Shown: positions 17,523 through 26,354, numbered from the stretch's first letter. The stretch: 64,000 bases of DNA from Lentisphaeria bacterium (GCA_017456805.1 JAFTIQ010000022.1:67930-131929), one strand, 5' to 3'. The notes: generated by a model from the sequence alone, not told the origin. Translations and numbers: made by a program.

Positions 17523-18803
17523 TTATTTTCCTTCAGATTCACTCTTTTTTTCAACTTCCGGGAGCTTTATGGAACTGTAAAGTGCAAACAGAGAAAGCAG
17601 GAACAGGAAGAGATAAAGGGAGAAGTAAGACATTTTTCCGTAAACGGTTATCCCATCTTTCACGACCGGCGGGAAGAGATCCATGAAAAAGCCTGAGATA
17701 CTCCCGAGAACCGCCACCATTAAATAATTGAATCCATTTCCGCAGCTGACAGCTGTCCCCAAATGTTCCGGCTGATTGATATCCCGCAGAAGAGTCAGGT
17801 TGATCGGAGCGAAGTTGCAGACAAAGCTCAGAATCCAGAACAATGCAATGATCACAGAAGTCCGGATCTCAAAAAACACAAAAATGGAAATCAGCAAAGT
17901 GGTAAGAGTTGTCATGATTGCAGCCAGCATGAAAAACGGCTTGCATCTTCCGCGGATCAGACGGTGGGTATAAACGCAAAGGAAGCTGGACGCTGCCGAC
18001 ATGAGCCCCATTCCGGAAAGGATCGCCGCGGCTTTGGTGGAATCCATCTGGCAGAAATCTTCCAGAAATTTCATCCCGAATGCAGTATGGATCACATAAT
18101 AGATCCCGAAACAGATCCCCAGAGAGAGATATGCCATGACATTGCTCCGGTTTTTCAGCACCCGGGGAAATGTTCCCAAGTCAAACCGGATCTTCTGTCT
18201 TTCAGTCTTCGGAAGGGTGAGCCCGGTCAAAACAACCAGGACTCCGGTACATGCTGTGATGATTCCGGCAATCAGAAGAGTCTGCTTCCAGCCCATCAGA
18301 TGCACACAAGCCACAAAGGGAGAGTTTGCCGCGATCCCTCCGATGCACCCGCACAACAGCAAGATCCCCATCAGAACCGTAAACTGTTTCGGAAATGCAC
18401 GGGAGGCAGTCTGTACAAGCGAGACGTAAAACATGCTTGCACCAAATCCGACGAGCCCCCGGCTGATATACAGCAAAGTCAAATTCGGGGCCAGCGGGAA
18501 CATCACAGAGCCGATCCCGAACAGGATCGCGCCGATCGTAAGCACCCGGACTCCCCCGATGGAATCTGTCAGGATCCCCACAAACAATTGGGAGATTGCA
18601 TAGATATACATAAAGGCAGCCCCGAAGGAGGTCACCTGCGCAGCAGATAAGGCTAAACCGGTCTGCAATTCATTAAAAACAGAACCAGGAATCGCCACCC
18701 GCTGAATGTTGGTGAAGAAATAAAGAACCGTTCCGAGAAGAAGCAGTGCCCCCATCCGGATGCATGCTGAGCGGTCCAGTTCATTGTTTTTCTGTTCAGC
18801 CAT
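17523..18803 (-). CDS. MFS transporter
   Basis: A 426-residue major facilitator with about 12 hydrophobic segments. Family landmarks are the loop 2-3 motif (QLFVGILTDSIGGVRVLTIG), TM4 (LYISRGLVGFGASMFYVSLVQTA) and the end of TM5 (GWKQTLLIAGIITACTGVLVV). I start it at the ATG at 18803, preceded by TTAAGG; an earlier in-frame start would add a charged tail lying in the end of the previous gene. Such carriers move organic anions, sugars or drugs, and the substrate is not predictable here. The regulator two bases downstream is its likely partner. Confidence 0.9.
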   Translation of the reverse strand: MAEQKNNELDRSACIRMGALLLLGTVLYFFTNIQRVAIPGSVFNELQTGLALSAAQVTSFGAAFMYIYAISQLFVGILTDSIGGVRVLTIGAILFGIGSVMFPLAPNLTLLYISRGLVGFGASMFYVSLVQTASRAFPKQFTVLMGILLLCGCIGGIAANSPFVACVHLMGWKQTLLIAGIITACTGVLVVLTGLTLPKTERQKIRFDLGTFPRVLKNRSNVMAYLSLGICFGIYYVIHTAFGMKFLEDFCQMDSTKAAAILSGMGLMSAASSFLCVYTHRLIRGRCKPFFMLAAIMTTLTTLLISIFVFFEIRTSVIIALFWILSFVCNFAPINLTLLRDINQPEHLGTAVSCGNGFNYLMVAVLGSISGFFMDLFPPVVKDGITVYGKMSYFSLYLFLFLLSLFALYSSIKLPEVEKKSESEGK

Positions 18804-18814
18804 TTTATCGTACC

Positions 18815-19735
18815 TTAACGTTTTCTGCCATCCATATCCAGCCAGCGACGGGCTGCCCACATCCATTGTTCGGGCTGCTGACGGATGATTTTTTCCAACT
18901 CAGTCGTACACATCTGGGTTACGACCTGAACATCCCGTTCTTTGTCATCGGTTGGCTCATATTTGATCAGATTTCCCAGCACGATTTCAAAACGGAAATC
19001 CTTTCCGGGCAGACGCCGGGTCACTTCAGGCAGGAGCGGATAACCGGTTTTAAGATGCATCAGAGCGGGAGTCTTATGAGTCCGGCAGGGATGTCCGAAG
19101 AAAATCGTCTCCACCCCTTCTGTATGAGATGCATGCTGATCGATAAGGACGGTAAAGACCCGTCCTTCGTTCAGAGCTTTCAGCCCTTGACGGATCCCGA
19201 GGTTTTTGGGAATCAGTTTATGCAGGGGGCTTGCCCGGTGAGAAAGGATCAGTTCTCCGATTTTCGGATTATCAAAGGGCCGCATCATGGAAGCCATTGT
19301 TCTTCCGCTGAGATCGCAATAAGCATGTCCGGCGACTTCCCAGTTTCCGTAATGAGCCACCCCGAGAATGTGGGTTTTGAACTTGGCAGAGGCTGCAAAA
19401 TATTCCCGGACAGATTCCGGAGGCCCGGAAACTGTGATCTTTGCTTTGTCATAGCATTGATCCATTTTGAAGATCTCTGCAAGGAGCATGGAAAACTCAT
19501 GGAAACATTTTTTTGCCAGCCTTTTGGCTGATTTCCGGTCTTTTACCACTCCGGCATGAAGCATGTGATTGATCGTCCGGTTCCGGTGCTTGGCATCCAG
19601 ATAATATGCGCAGGAGATCAGGAACGAGGAAATGGCATACGCCACTTTCAAGGGGAGCATCCGCACAAATTTGTAAAAGATCAGGAAGGGAATGTATTCC
19701 AGCCAGATCACAATTTTTGATTTATCGCGAGCCAT
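18815..19735 (-). CDS. LpxL/HtrB-type lipid A acyltransferase
   Basis: Lysophospholipid/lipid A acyltransferase of 306 residues. An N-terminal hydrophobic anchor (IVIWLEYIPFLIFYKFVRMLPL) is followed by the catalytic H-x4-D/E motif (AHYGNWE), then RPFDNPKI, VLIDQHASHTEGVETIFFG and the C-terminal PEQWMWAARRW, all typical of the LpxL/LpxM (HtrB) family. It adds secondary acyl chains to KDO-lipid A and so fits with kdsB in this window. The ATG at 19735 lies two bases after the argS stop; an upstream in-frame start would intrude deep into argS and lacks support. Confidence 0.9.
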   Translation of the reverse strand: MARDKSKIVIWLEYIPFLIFYKFVRMLPLKVAYAISSFLISCAYYLDAKHRNRTINHMLHAGVVKDRKSAKRLAKKCFHEFSMLLAEIFKMDQCYDKAKITVSGPPESVREYFAASAKFKTHILGVAHYGNWEVAGHAYCDLSGRTMASMMRPFDNPKIGELILSHRASPLHKLIPKNLGIRQGLKALNEGRVFTVLIDQHASHTEGVETIFFGHPCRTHKTPALMHLKTGYPLLPEVTRRLPGKDFRFEIVLGNLIKYEPTDDKERDVQVVTQMCTTELEKIIRQQPEQWMWAARRWLDMDGRKR

Positions 19736-19737
19736 TA

Positions 19738-21531
19738 TTACATCGCCTCCGGAACTCCGATTGTCAATGTGGCAAGGCCATCCGTGAGAATATCTCTTGC
19801 AGCATAGCAGAGCGCGAGACGGGCTTCCCGGATTTCCGGATTTTCCGCATTGAGAGCCTGACATTCCCGGTAGAATCGGTTGAAGGCTTTGGCTGTTTCA
19901 AGAAGATAGTTGACCAGCACGGAGCAATCTTTCTTTTCCGCTGCGGAGATCAATGCTTCCGGATAGGTGGCGCATGCAAGTGCAAGCGCACGTTCTTCTG
20001 CGGTGGTCAGCAGCTCCCACTTGGGGGCAGTCACAGAAAATCCGCGTTCTGCAGCTTTCCGTTCAATGGAGTTGATCCGGGCACATGCATACTGGACATA
20101 AGGGCCGGTATCGCCTTCAAATTTCAAAGATGCCTGAGGATCAAACATCATGGTGGTTCTGGGATTGAACTTCAGAAGCATGAACTTCAACGCGCCCATA
20201 CCGATGATTTCGGAACGTTCTTCCAGATCTGCCGGGGGCTCTGCGCCGTTCAAACGTTCCAGCGTTGCATTTTTCGCAAGTTCGTGCATTTCATCAAAGA
20301 GGTCATCAGCATCCACAACGGTTCCTTCGCGGCTCTTCATCTTTCCGGTAGGCAGATTGACCATTCCGTAAGCCATGTGGAAAAGTTCCTTCGCCCAGGA
20401 ATAGCCCATCTTTTCCAGAATCTTGAAGAGCATCTGGAAATGGAGGATCTGTTCATCGCCCACGACCCACACCTGGGAATCCGGTGAGAACTCATTCTGT
20501 TTCAGCAATGTTGTTCCGATATCCTGAGTGATATAAACGCTGGTACCATCTTTGCGGAGAACGACTTTTGTTCCCAGTTTGCCGAGATCTGCAATGGTCG
20601 CACCATCTTCCCGTTTTGTGAAAACGCCTTTTTCCACGCCCTGAGCCACAATATCTTTTCCAAGAAGATAAGTGTTGCTTTCCAGGAATGTCTTATTGAA
20701 TTTGATGCCCATGCGCTGATAGGTCTGATTGAATCCGTCGAACACCCATTCGTTCATTTTTTTCCAGAGAGCAACGGTTTCTTCATCGCCGGCTTCCCAC
20801 TTCCGGAGCATCTCCTGTGCGGCTGCACCGATCTCGGTCATCAGAAACAGTTCATTGTTATCCTTGTCAGCCAATTCCGGCTGAGCTTCCCGGAGTGCTT
20901 TGATCTGTTCGGAAAGAGCAGAATTGTATTTGACATAGTAATCTCCGACGAAATGGTCGCCCTTGATTCCGGTGGATTCCGGAGTTGCACCGTTGCCGAA
21001 ACGCATATATGCCAGCATGGATTTGCAAATATGGATCCCGCGGTCATTCACCAGGTTTACAGGGATCACATCGTGTTTCACTCTTGCGAGCAGAGAAGCC
21101 AGAGACATCCCGAGGGTATTGTTTCTGACGTGTCCGAGGTGCTGGGGTTTGTTGGTATTAGGAGCAGAATATTCGATCACGATCCGTTTCCGTGCATTTT
21201 CCGGCAGAACACCTGCGGCGAGAATTGCGGGGACATCTGCCACGGTATCCCGGAACAGTGCGGAAGTTTTCAGAGTGATGTTCAAGAAGCCTTTGACAGC
21301 GGAAGCTTTTTCCACATCGGGATCCGCAGAGAGGATCTCAGAAGCTTTTGCGGAGAGCACATCGGGTTTTGCTGCAAAAAAACGTGCCATCCGGAAACAG
21401 TTGACTGTGATATCACCTTCCATTCCCGGAGGACACAGTTCTGCGGAAAGGTGAGTTCCTTCCGGAAGGTTTGCTGCGGGGAATGCCGCAATGAGAGCTT
21501 GTTCGAGTCTGCTGATGCACTGAAGTTCCAT
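19738..21531 (-). CDS. argS: Arginine--tRNA ligase
   Basis: Class I arginyl-tRNA synthetase of 597 residues, slightly longer than average. It has the N-terminal additional domain, then the HIGH-like signature VIEYSAPNTNKPQHLGHVRNN, the MVNLPTGKMKSREGTVVDADDL region that replaces the KMSKS loop in many ArgRSs, and the anticodon-binding domain ending in AFNRFYRECQALN. It is 12 bases downstream of manA and 2 bases before the lpxL-like gene, so it is probably co-transcribed with both. Confidence 0.97.
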   Translation of the reverse strand: MELQCISRLEQALIAAFPAANLPEGTHLSAELCPPGMEGDITVNCFRMARFFAAKPDVLSAKASEILSADPDVEKASAVKGFLNITLKTSALFRDTVADVPAILAAGVLPENARKRIVIEYSAPNTNKPQHLGHVRNNTLGMSLASLLARVKHDVIPVNLVNDRGIHICKSMLAYMRFGNGATPESTGIKGDHFVGDYYVKYNSALSEQIKALREAQPELADKDNNELFLMTEIGAAAQEMLRKWEAGDEETVALWKKMNEWVFDGFNQTYQRMGIKFNKTFLESNTYLLGKDIVAQGVEKGVFTKREDGATIADLGKLGTKVVLRKDGTSVYITQDIGTTLLKQNEFSPDSQVWVVGDEQILHFQMLFKILEKMGYSWAKELFHMAYGMVNLPTGKMKSREGTVVDADDLFDEMHELAKNATLERLNGAEPPADLEERSEIIGMGALKFMLLKFNPRTTMMFDPQASLKFEGDTGPYVQYACARINSIERKAAERGFSVTAPKWELLTTAEERALALACATYPEALISAAEKKDCSVLVNYLLETAKAFNRFYRECQALNAENPEIREARLALCYAARDILTDGLATLTIGVPEAM

Positions 21532-21543
21532 AATCGTTTATCC

Positions 21544-22542
21544 TTAAAGTGTTGTTTTAATGACTGTTGTAACGGCACCGGAAAGAGGTTCCAGCTTGTA
21601 AGAACCGTAATTTGCGGGGATCAGGCAGGAATCTCCGATCCGGAGATCCATCGCAAAATCAGTTCCGCAAAGGCGGACGGGCTGATTGATCGCGGTGATC
21701 AGATGAAAACTGGTTTCATCGGCAGAATCTTCCCGGGCGGCGGAAAGACGGATATCTTCCACATGGAAGAAGGGGCACTGATCGATCACCGGATAGATCG
21801 TATTTCCATCGGCGGGATCTTCCGCTCTGGGAACCAGGGGAGAATCTGTCAGGTCAGGATTGATGCTTTTCCGGGATTCTTCCAGATGGAGCTGACGGGG
21901 CTTTCCATCGCCGCCCACTCTGCCCCAATCGCTGATCCGGTAGGTGGTATCGCTGTTCTGCTGAACTTCCAGCAGGAGATTTCCGGCGCCGATCGCATGA
22001 ACGAGTCCGGCACGGATGAAATAAGCATCTCCGGGTCTGGAGTCATAAACGGTCAGCGAATTTTCACATTCGGGAGAAGATGCCTGCTGAAGGAATGCTT
22101 CTGTTTCCGCACCGGGTTTCAGACCGGCAATGATCTTTGCGCCGGGATCTGCATGGATGATGTACCACATTTCGGTTTTCGGCTGAGCACCGTTTCCGAT
22201 CCGTCCGCAAGCCTCTTCATCGGGATGCACCTGAAGAGAAAGTTTCTGTCCGGCATCGATAATTTTGATCAGAAGCGGGAATCTTCCGCCCTGAAATTTT
22301 GTTCCGAGCAGTTCAGTTCCATAATTTTGCACAAGTTCGGTGATGGTTTTTCCTGCAAGGGGACCATTCAGCACAACGCTCTGAACATCTTCCCGGTCGC
22401 AGAGTTCCCATGCTTCCCCGATGGGATCCGATGTATTTTCAGGCAAGGTTCTGTTCAATACTTTTTTCAGATTTCCGCCGCCCCACATAACGGGTTTATA
22501 ATACGGCTGAAAGCGCAAAGGATATAAATGATTCTGATCCAT
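21544..22542 (-). CDS. manA: Class I mannose-6-phosphate isomerase
   Basis: Type I phosphomannose isomerase (332 residues) converting mannose-6-phosphate and fructose-6-phosphate. Landmarks: PVMWGGGNLKKVLN at the N-terminus, GEAWELCDRE, the zinc-site region FPLLIKIIDAGQKLSLQVHPDE, TEMWYIIHADPGA and PGDAYFIRAGLVHAIGAGNLLLEVQQNSDTTYR. It is the first gene of a five-gene minus-strand unit. It can link sugar catabolism with GDP-mannose supply for surface glycans. Confidence 0.95.
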   Translation of the reverse strand: MDQNHLYPLRFQPYYKPVMWGGGNLKKVLNRTLPENTSDPIGEAWELCDREDVQSVVLNGPLAGKTITELVQNYGTELLGTKFQGGRFPLLIKIIDAGQKLSLQVHPDEEACGRIGNGAQPKTEMWYIIHADPGAKIIAGLKPGAETEAFLQQASSPECENSLTVYDSRPGDAYFIRAGLVHAIGAGNLLLEVQQNSDTTYRISDWGRVGGDGKPRQLHLEESRKSINPDLTDSPLVPRAEDPADGNTIYPVIDQCPFFHVEDIRLSAAREDSADETSFHLITAINQPVRLCGTDFAMDLRIGDSCLIPANYGSYKLEPLSGAVTTVIKTTL

Positions 22543-22664
22543 GACAAAAGTTCCTTAACGTTATTGATGCAGTTCTGAAAGTCTTCCAAATTTCTGAAAA
22601 ATCCTGCAAAGATCTTTTCCTGGCAGAATGTTCCCGACATTTCAAACAGCTTCTGTTTCTTTTA

Positions 22665-22692
22665 AATATATCACACTTTACGGATTTTTCAA
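22665..22692 (-). promoter_or_regulatory. Promoter of the manA unit
   Basis: Minus strand: TTGAAA (22692-22687) and TATATT (22670-22665) at 16-base spacing, giving a leader of about 115 bases before manA. It is divergent from the mcsA promoter. Confidence 0.6.
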
Positions 22693-22710
22693 AAGGAAGA
22701 TGAGAAAAAT

Positions 22711-22724
22711 CCCGCTTTAGCGGG
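22711..22724. promoter_or_regulatory. Perfect inverted repeat between divergent promoters
   Basis: CCCGC-TTTA-GCGGG lies 18 bases from the manA -35 box and 8 bases from the mcsA -35 box. It stands out as the only GC-rich patch in an AT-rich region. It could be an operator controlling one or both promoters. It has no gene end upstream on either strand that would need a terminator here. Confidence 0.4.
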
Positions 22725-22732
22725 AAATATTC

Positions 22733-22760
22733 TTGACAATATCTGATTTTATGCTAAATT
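22733..22760 (+). promoter_or_regulatory. Promoter of mcsA-mcsB-histidine kinase
   Basis: A perfect TTGACA (22733-22738) and TAAATT (22755-22760) at 16 bases, with a TGC extended -10 directly before the latter. The leader to the mcsA ATG is about 47 bases. Confidence 0.65.
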
Positions 22761-22813
22761 TCCTGAAGAAATAAGTAATGTTGAACTCTCTGCCGAAAGA
22801 TCAGGAGAATAAA

Positions 22814-23383
22814 ATGCTTTGCAGTATATGCGGAAAAAATCCGGCGACGATCCACATTCAGGAGATCATCGGATCAGAAAAAAAAGTGCTTCATCTTTGT
22901 GCCCAGTGCGCTGAAAAGCGGGCAAAGGAAAATGGAAATTTTCAGGACTTCAATCTGGCGGAAGTCCTGCTTCAGCTGTCCAGTCAGATCGGAAATCAGA
23001 TCCAGCAGGAAGAAAAAGGGAAGATGCCGCCGCCCATGAAAAAAATCGTCTGCAAGTCCTGCGGCTGGGATAGCGAATCTTTTCAGAAAACAGGAAAAAT
23101 GGGTTGTCCGGATTGTTACCGGGCATTCCGGAAGGTACTGGAACAGACGATTGACACCATGCACAGGGGGACGAGTCACACCGGCAAACATCCGCTTCCG
23201 GCGGGTTCTCCCGCAAAAAAGCGGAAAAAGCCTTCCATATCCCTGCTCCAGATGAATCTCAAACACACTCAGTCGGAACTGCAGGATGCCATCGCAGCAG
23301 AACGGTATGAAGAAGCCGCAGAGCTCCGGGACAAGATCAATCAGATGCAGAAAGAATTGGAGGCACTCCAGAATGAAAAATGA
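22814..23383 (+). CDS. mcsA: McsA-type zinc-finger/UvrB-motif protein
   Basis: Homologue of McsA, the activator of the protein-arginine kinase McsB. It is 189 residues from the ATG at 22814, which has AGGAG six bases upstream. Four Cys pairs form two zinc modules (CSICGKNPA...CAQCA, then CKSCGW...CPDCYRAF), and the C-terminus holds a UvrB/UvrC motif (LKHTQSELQDAIAAERYEEAAELRDKI). In Firmicutes McsA, McsB and ClpC mark damaged proteins for degradation. It overlaps mcsB by 11 bases. There is no ctsR or clpC next to it here, unlike the Bacillus operon. Confidence 0.9.
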   Translation: MLCSICGKNPATIHIQEIIGSEKKVLHLCAQCAEKRAKENGNFQDFNLAEVLLQLSSQIGNQIQQEEKGKMPPPMKKIVCKSCGWDSESFQKTGKMGCPDCYRAFRKVLEQTIDTMHRGTSHTGKHPLPAGSPAKKRKKPSISLLQMNLKHTQSELQDAIAAERYEEAAELRDKINQMQKELEALQNEK

Positions 23384-24443
23384 TCTCTCCTGCCTGATCC
23401 GGAATCCTGTCAGCTGGCTTGCTCCTGCCGGACCGGAAGATGATATTGTCATAAGCACCGGAATCCGGCTTGCCCGGAATCTGAAGGATATGCCGTTCCC
23501 CGTCTCCGGAGAAAAAGCAACTCTTCAGAACGTCTGCGGAATGTGTCTGGATGCCTTGAACCGAACGGAATCCATTGCAGAGCCTATGAACATCGATTAT
23601 CCCAATCTGAATCCGCTGGAAAAACAGCTGCTTCTGGAACGCCGTCTGATCAGCAAAACATTTTTGAAAGAATCTCAGGAGTCTGCTCTGGTCGCTGAGA
23701 AAAATGAATCCGTCTCCATCATGATCAACGGGGAGGATCATCTGCGGATCCAGTCTCTTGCGCCGGGGCTCCAGCTCCCGGTGATTTGGGACCGGCTGAA
23801 TGTTCTGGATGACAAACTTTCCTCCGAACTGGAATTTGCGTTTGATAAGACTTTCGGCTATCTCACCTCCAGCCCATCGGATCTTGGAACAGGGATGTGC
23901 GCCTCGGTGATCCTGCATCTGCCCGGATTGCAGCTTTCTGAAAAAATCAACGGGGTGATCCAGGGGGTCTCTAAACTGGGAATGACCGCTTGCGGGTTCT
24001 ATGGCTCAACCTCCCATTTCACCGGAAATCTTTATCAGATCTCCAATCAGAGTTCCCTGGGGGAAAGCGAAGAACAGATCATCTTCCGTCTGAACGGGTT
24101 GATCCGGCAGATCATCCGGCATGAAAAAGAGGCAAGAATGTATCTCCTTTCCAGAAAGCGGGATTTCCTTCTGGATCATGTAGGCAGGGCATACGGCATG
24201 CTGCGTTACTGCTATAAACTTCAGATCCGGGAAGCTCTGGATGCTCTTTCCGCCCTCCGTCTGGGAGTAGACTTGAATATGTTCTCCTCTGTGGATATCA
24301 ATGCGGTCAACAATCTTTTCCTTCTGGTGCAGCAGGCTCATTTGATCTGTCATGCCGGGAAAGAACTCAATGAGGAAGAACGTGAAGTGGAACGGGCAGC
24401 CGTCATCCGCGGGACCCTGAAAGATTTACGGGAAAAATTATGA
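23373..24443 (+). CDS. mcsB: McsB-family protein, catalytic residues degenerate
   Basis: 356-residue guanidino-kinase homologue, collinear with B. subtilis McsB over its whole length. The fold-defining segments remain (IRLARNL, EDHLRIQSL, GYLTSSPSDLGTG, LGMTACGFYG, GNLYQISNQSSLG). Active-site positions have changed: the first Arg of SSRIR is Gly30, the first Glu of NEEDH is Gly120, the Cys at 167 is Ser, the Arg of GLRAS is Cys176, Arg207 is Cys, and Glu212 is Ser. The C-terminal RDxxRA phospho-arginine pocket is REVERA (337-342), mostly kept. Start at 23373 with GGAGG nine bases upstream. I infer a pseudokinase, possibly a phospho-arginine reader. Confidence 0.88.
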   Translation: MKNDLSCLIRNPVSWLAPAGPEDDIVISTGIRLARNLKDMPFPVSGEKATLQNVCGMCLDALNRTESIAEPMNIDYPNLNPLEKQLLLERRLISKTFLKESQESALVAEKNESVSIMINGEDHLRIQSLAPGLQLPVIWDRLNVLDDKLSSELEFAFDKTFGYLTSSPSDLGTGMCASVILHLPGLQLSEKINGVIQGVSKLGMTACGFYGSTSHFTGNLYQISNQSSLGESEEQIIFRLNGLIRQIIRHEKEARMYLLSRKRDFLLDHVGRAYGMLRYCYKLQIREALDALSALRLGVDLNMFSSVDINAVNNLFLLVQQAHLICHAGKELNEEEREVERAAVIRGTLKDLREKL

Positions 24444-26353
24444 CGGAACTCTTTACAATAGACTCCCTTTTCAGCTACGGTCTGATCTGGCTGGAATCCA
24501 CCTTTATTCTGGTATTTCTTCTGATTCTTCACTCTCTCAGAAAGATCATCGGCTCGCCGCCGCTGTTTTTCTCCTTCGGAGTTATTATTGTGTTTGCCCA
24601 CTTCATGGCGGCGGCAGGAGTCCGTTTTCTATCCACCGAAGCCTCTCTGGATCTCGGAGTTTCCAGTTCCGCGATCCTCCTTCCGAGTCTGGGGATCATT
24701 CTGGTGATCTATATTGTTGACGGCACACTTTCCGCTCAGCGGATCATTATTGCGGTCATGGCAGGATTCGGGATGCTTTTTTATCTCAGATCCGTGGGAA
24801 CTCTGGAAAGTTCCGCGCCGGATTTTGCAAACGCCAACGGCATGACCGCTGATTTCCTGAAAGATCTCCTCAGCGGGACAACCAAACACATGGCAGCATC
24901 CACTATCGCATTGACCTTTGACCTGTTTCTGATCCCAATGGTCTATCAGCAGATGCGGAACAGAAATTTCAATATGTTCATCTCCGTTCTTCTGGCAATC
25001 CTTGTCGGACAGCTCTTCGACAGTGTTATTTTTCTCAGTGTCTATTACTGGGGGAATCCCGGAGCGATCCTTCAGTTCTGGCCTCATCTTCTTCCGCAGG
25101 TATTCCTGGCATTCTGGCTCTCTGTCATCACAACCGTTTACCTTCACAGAATCCGGTTCGATGCCCCCCAAAACAGCCGGAGCGCACTGGATATCATCGT
25201 CGCATTCTTCGGCGGATACGGTCAATACAAATTACTGGAACAGACTCTTCAGGAATCAGAACAGCGCTGCCGGACCATTATTCAGAATGCAGACGACCTG
25301 ATTTTCGTTTCGGATTCAAAAGGGATCGTGATCGATGCCAACCATGCGGCACTGAAAGCATGCGGGCTCAGCACCATTTCTGATGCCATCGGCGAAAACC
25401 TGAAAAATCTTGCCGGGATCTCCATTCTGACCTCCCAGCAGGATCTTCCCGAGGATGGTACAATCATCCGTTCCAAACTTCCCGGTAAGGACGCAGAACT
25501 GGAATTCCTTCTGAACAGGATCTACTTTTCCGGGATGCCCGCTTACGTTTTCATCGGACGCGATATCACAGAACGTCAGCGGATCGCCAGAGAACGGGAA
25601 GCATGGAGAATCGAACACGCCCATCGTCAGCGGCTCGAAGCGATCGGAAGGCTTGCAGGCGGAATCGCTCATGACTTCAACAACCATCTCCATGCCATTC
25701 AGGGACATCTGGATCTTATCTATATGGAAGGTGCTTCGGAAAGCAATATGCAGCATCTGGAAAAAATCGATAATATCTCCCAGCAGGCGGCAAAACTCAC
25801 CGGTCAGCTTCTCGGCTACGCCCGGAAAGGACGCCGCCAGAACAAGACTCTTGAATTGAACAAAATTCTGGAAAATGCCCGGGAACTCTATCTGCCCGAT
25901 GCCAGAGCCGGACTCGTCATTGATACAAAATGCTCGCCGGATGTCATTCGGGTTTTCGGTGATGAAACCCAGCTGAATCAGGCTGTGCTCAACCTGATCA
26001 TCAATGCCCGTGATGCCATGGAATCTCTGCCCGAAGATCAGAGAAAACTCACACTCTCCGCCGGAACCCTGACGGAGATCAATATCATCCCGAAACCTCC
26101 GGCAGAACTTAAGAAAATTCCTCTGGACAACCTCTGCGGAATCTGTGTCAAAGATTCCGGTCCCGGTGTCCCGAAAGAATTGGCAGAAAAGATTTTTGAG
26201 CCGTTTTTCACCACAAAACCAACAGGAAAAGGAACCGGAATGGGACTTTCCATGTCTTACGGTGTGGCTCTGGAACATAACGGATGGATTCAATACAGCT
26301 ATGACGGAACAGGGGCAGCCTTTACCCTCATTCTCCCGATTGTGCAGGATTGA
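24440..26353 (+). CDS. Membrane sensor histidine kinase with PAS domain
   Basis: A 637-residue sensor kinase. The first ~230 residues hold about seven hydrophobic segments; one (ILVGQLFDSVIFLSVYYWG) recalls the VUT/YhhQ transporter family, so the sensor may derive from a transporter-like fold. A PAS domain follows (about 275-390; IIQNADDLIFVSDSKGIVIDAN), then a HisKA domain with phospho-acceptor His411 (GGIAHDFNNHL) and an HATPase with N box NLIINARDAMES, VKDSGPGVP and FFTTKPTGKGTGMGLSM. There is no receiver domain and no adjacent response regulator, so it is an orphan kinase. ATGA overlap with mcsB shows tight coupling. Confidence 0.92.
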   Translation: MTELFTIDSLFSYGLIWLESTFILVFLLILHSLRKIIGSPPLFFSFGVIIVFAHFMAAAGVRFLSTEASLDLGVSSSAILLPSLGIILVIYIVDGTLSAQRIIIAVMAGFGMLFYLRSVGTLESSAPDFANANGMTADFLKDLLSGTTKHMAASTIALTFDLFLIPMVYQQMRNRNFNMFISVLLAILVGQLFDSVIFLSVYYWGNPGAILQFWPHLLPQVFLAFWLSVITTVYLHRIRFDAPQNSRSALDIIVAFFGGYGQYKLLEQTLQESEQRCRTIIQNADDLIFVSDSKGIVIDANHAALKACGLSTISDAIGENLKNLAGISILTSQQDLPEDGTIIRSKLPGKDAELEFLLNRIYFSGMPAYVFIGRDITERQRIAREREAWRIEHAHRQRLEAIGRLAGGIAHDFNNHLHAIQGHLDLIYMEGASESNMQHLEKIDNISQQAAKLTGQLLGYARKGRRQNKTLELNKILENARELYLPDARAGLVIDTKCSPDVIRVFGDETQLNQAVLNLIINARDAMESLPEDQRKLTLSAGTLTEINIIPKPPAELKKIPLDNLCGICVKDSGPGVPKELAEKIFEPFFTTKPTGKGTGMGLSMSYGVALEHNGWIQYSYDGTGAAFTLILPIVQD

Positions 26354-26354
26354 C

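Noticed and set aside
19736..19864. N-terminal extension of the lipid A acyltransferase
   Set aside because: It would overlap argS by more than 120 bases and encodes a Cys/Gly-rich segment not found in the family; the ATG at 19735 is next to the argS stop.
20953..22527. 524-codon plus-strand frame across argS and manA
   Set aside because: Both minus-strand genes are certain from their motifs; the opposite frame is a shadow.
22711..22724. Palindrome as a terminator
   Set aside because: On the minus strand it is followed by T-rich sequence, but no gene ends there; both neighbours are transcribed away from it.
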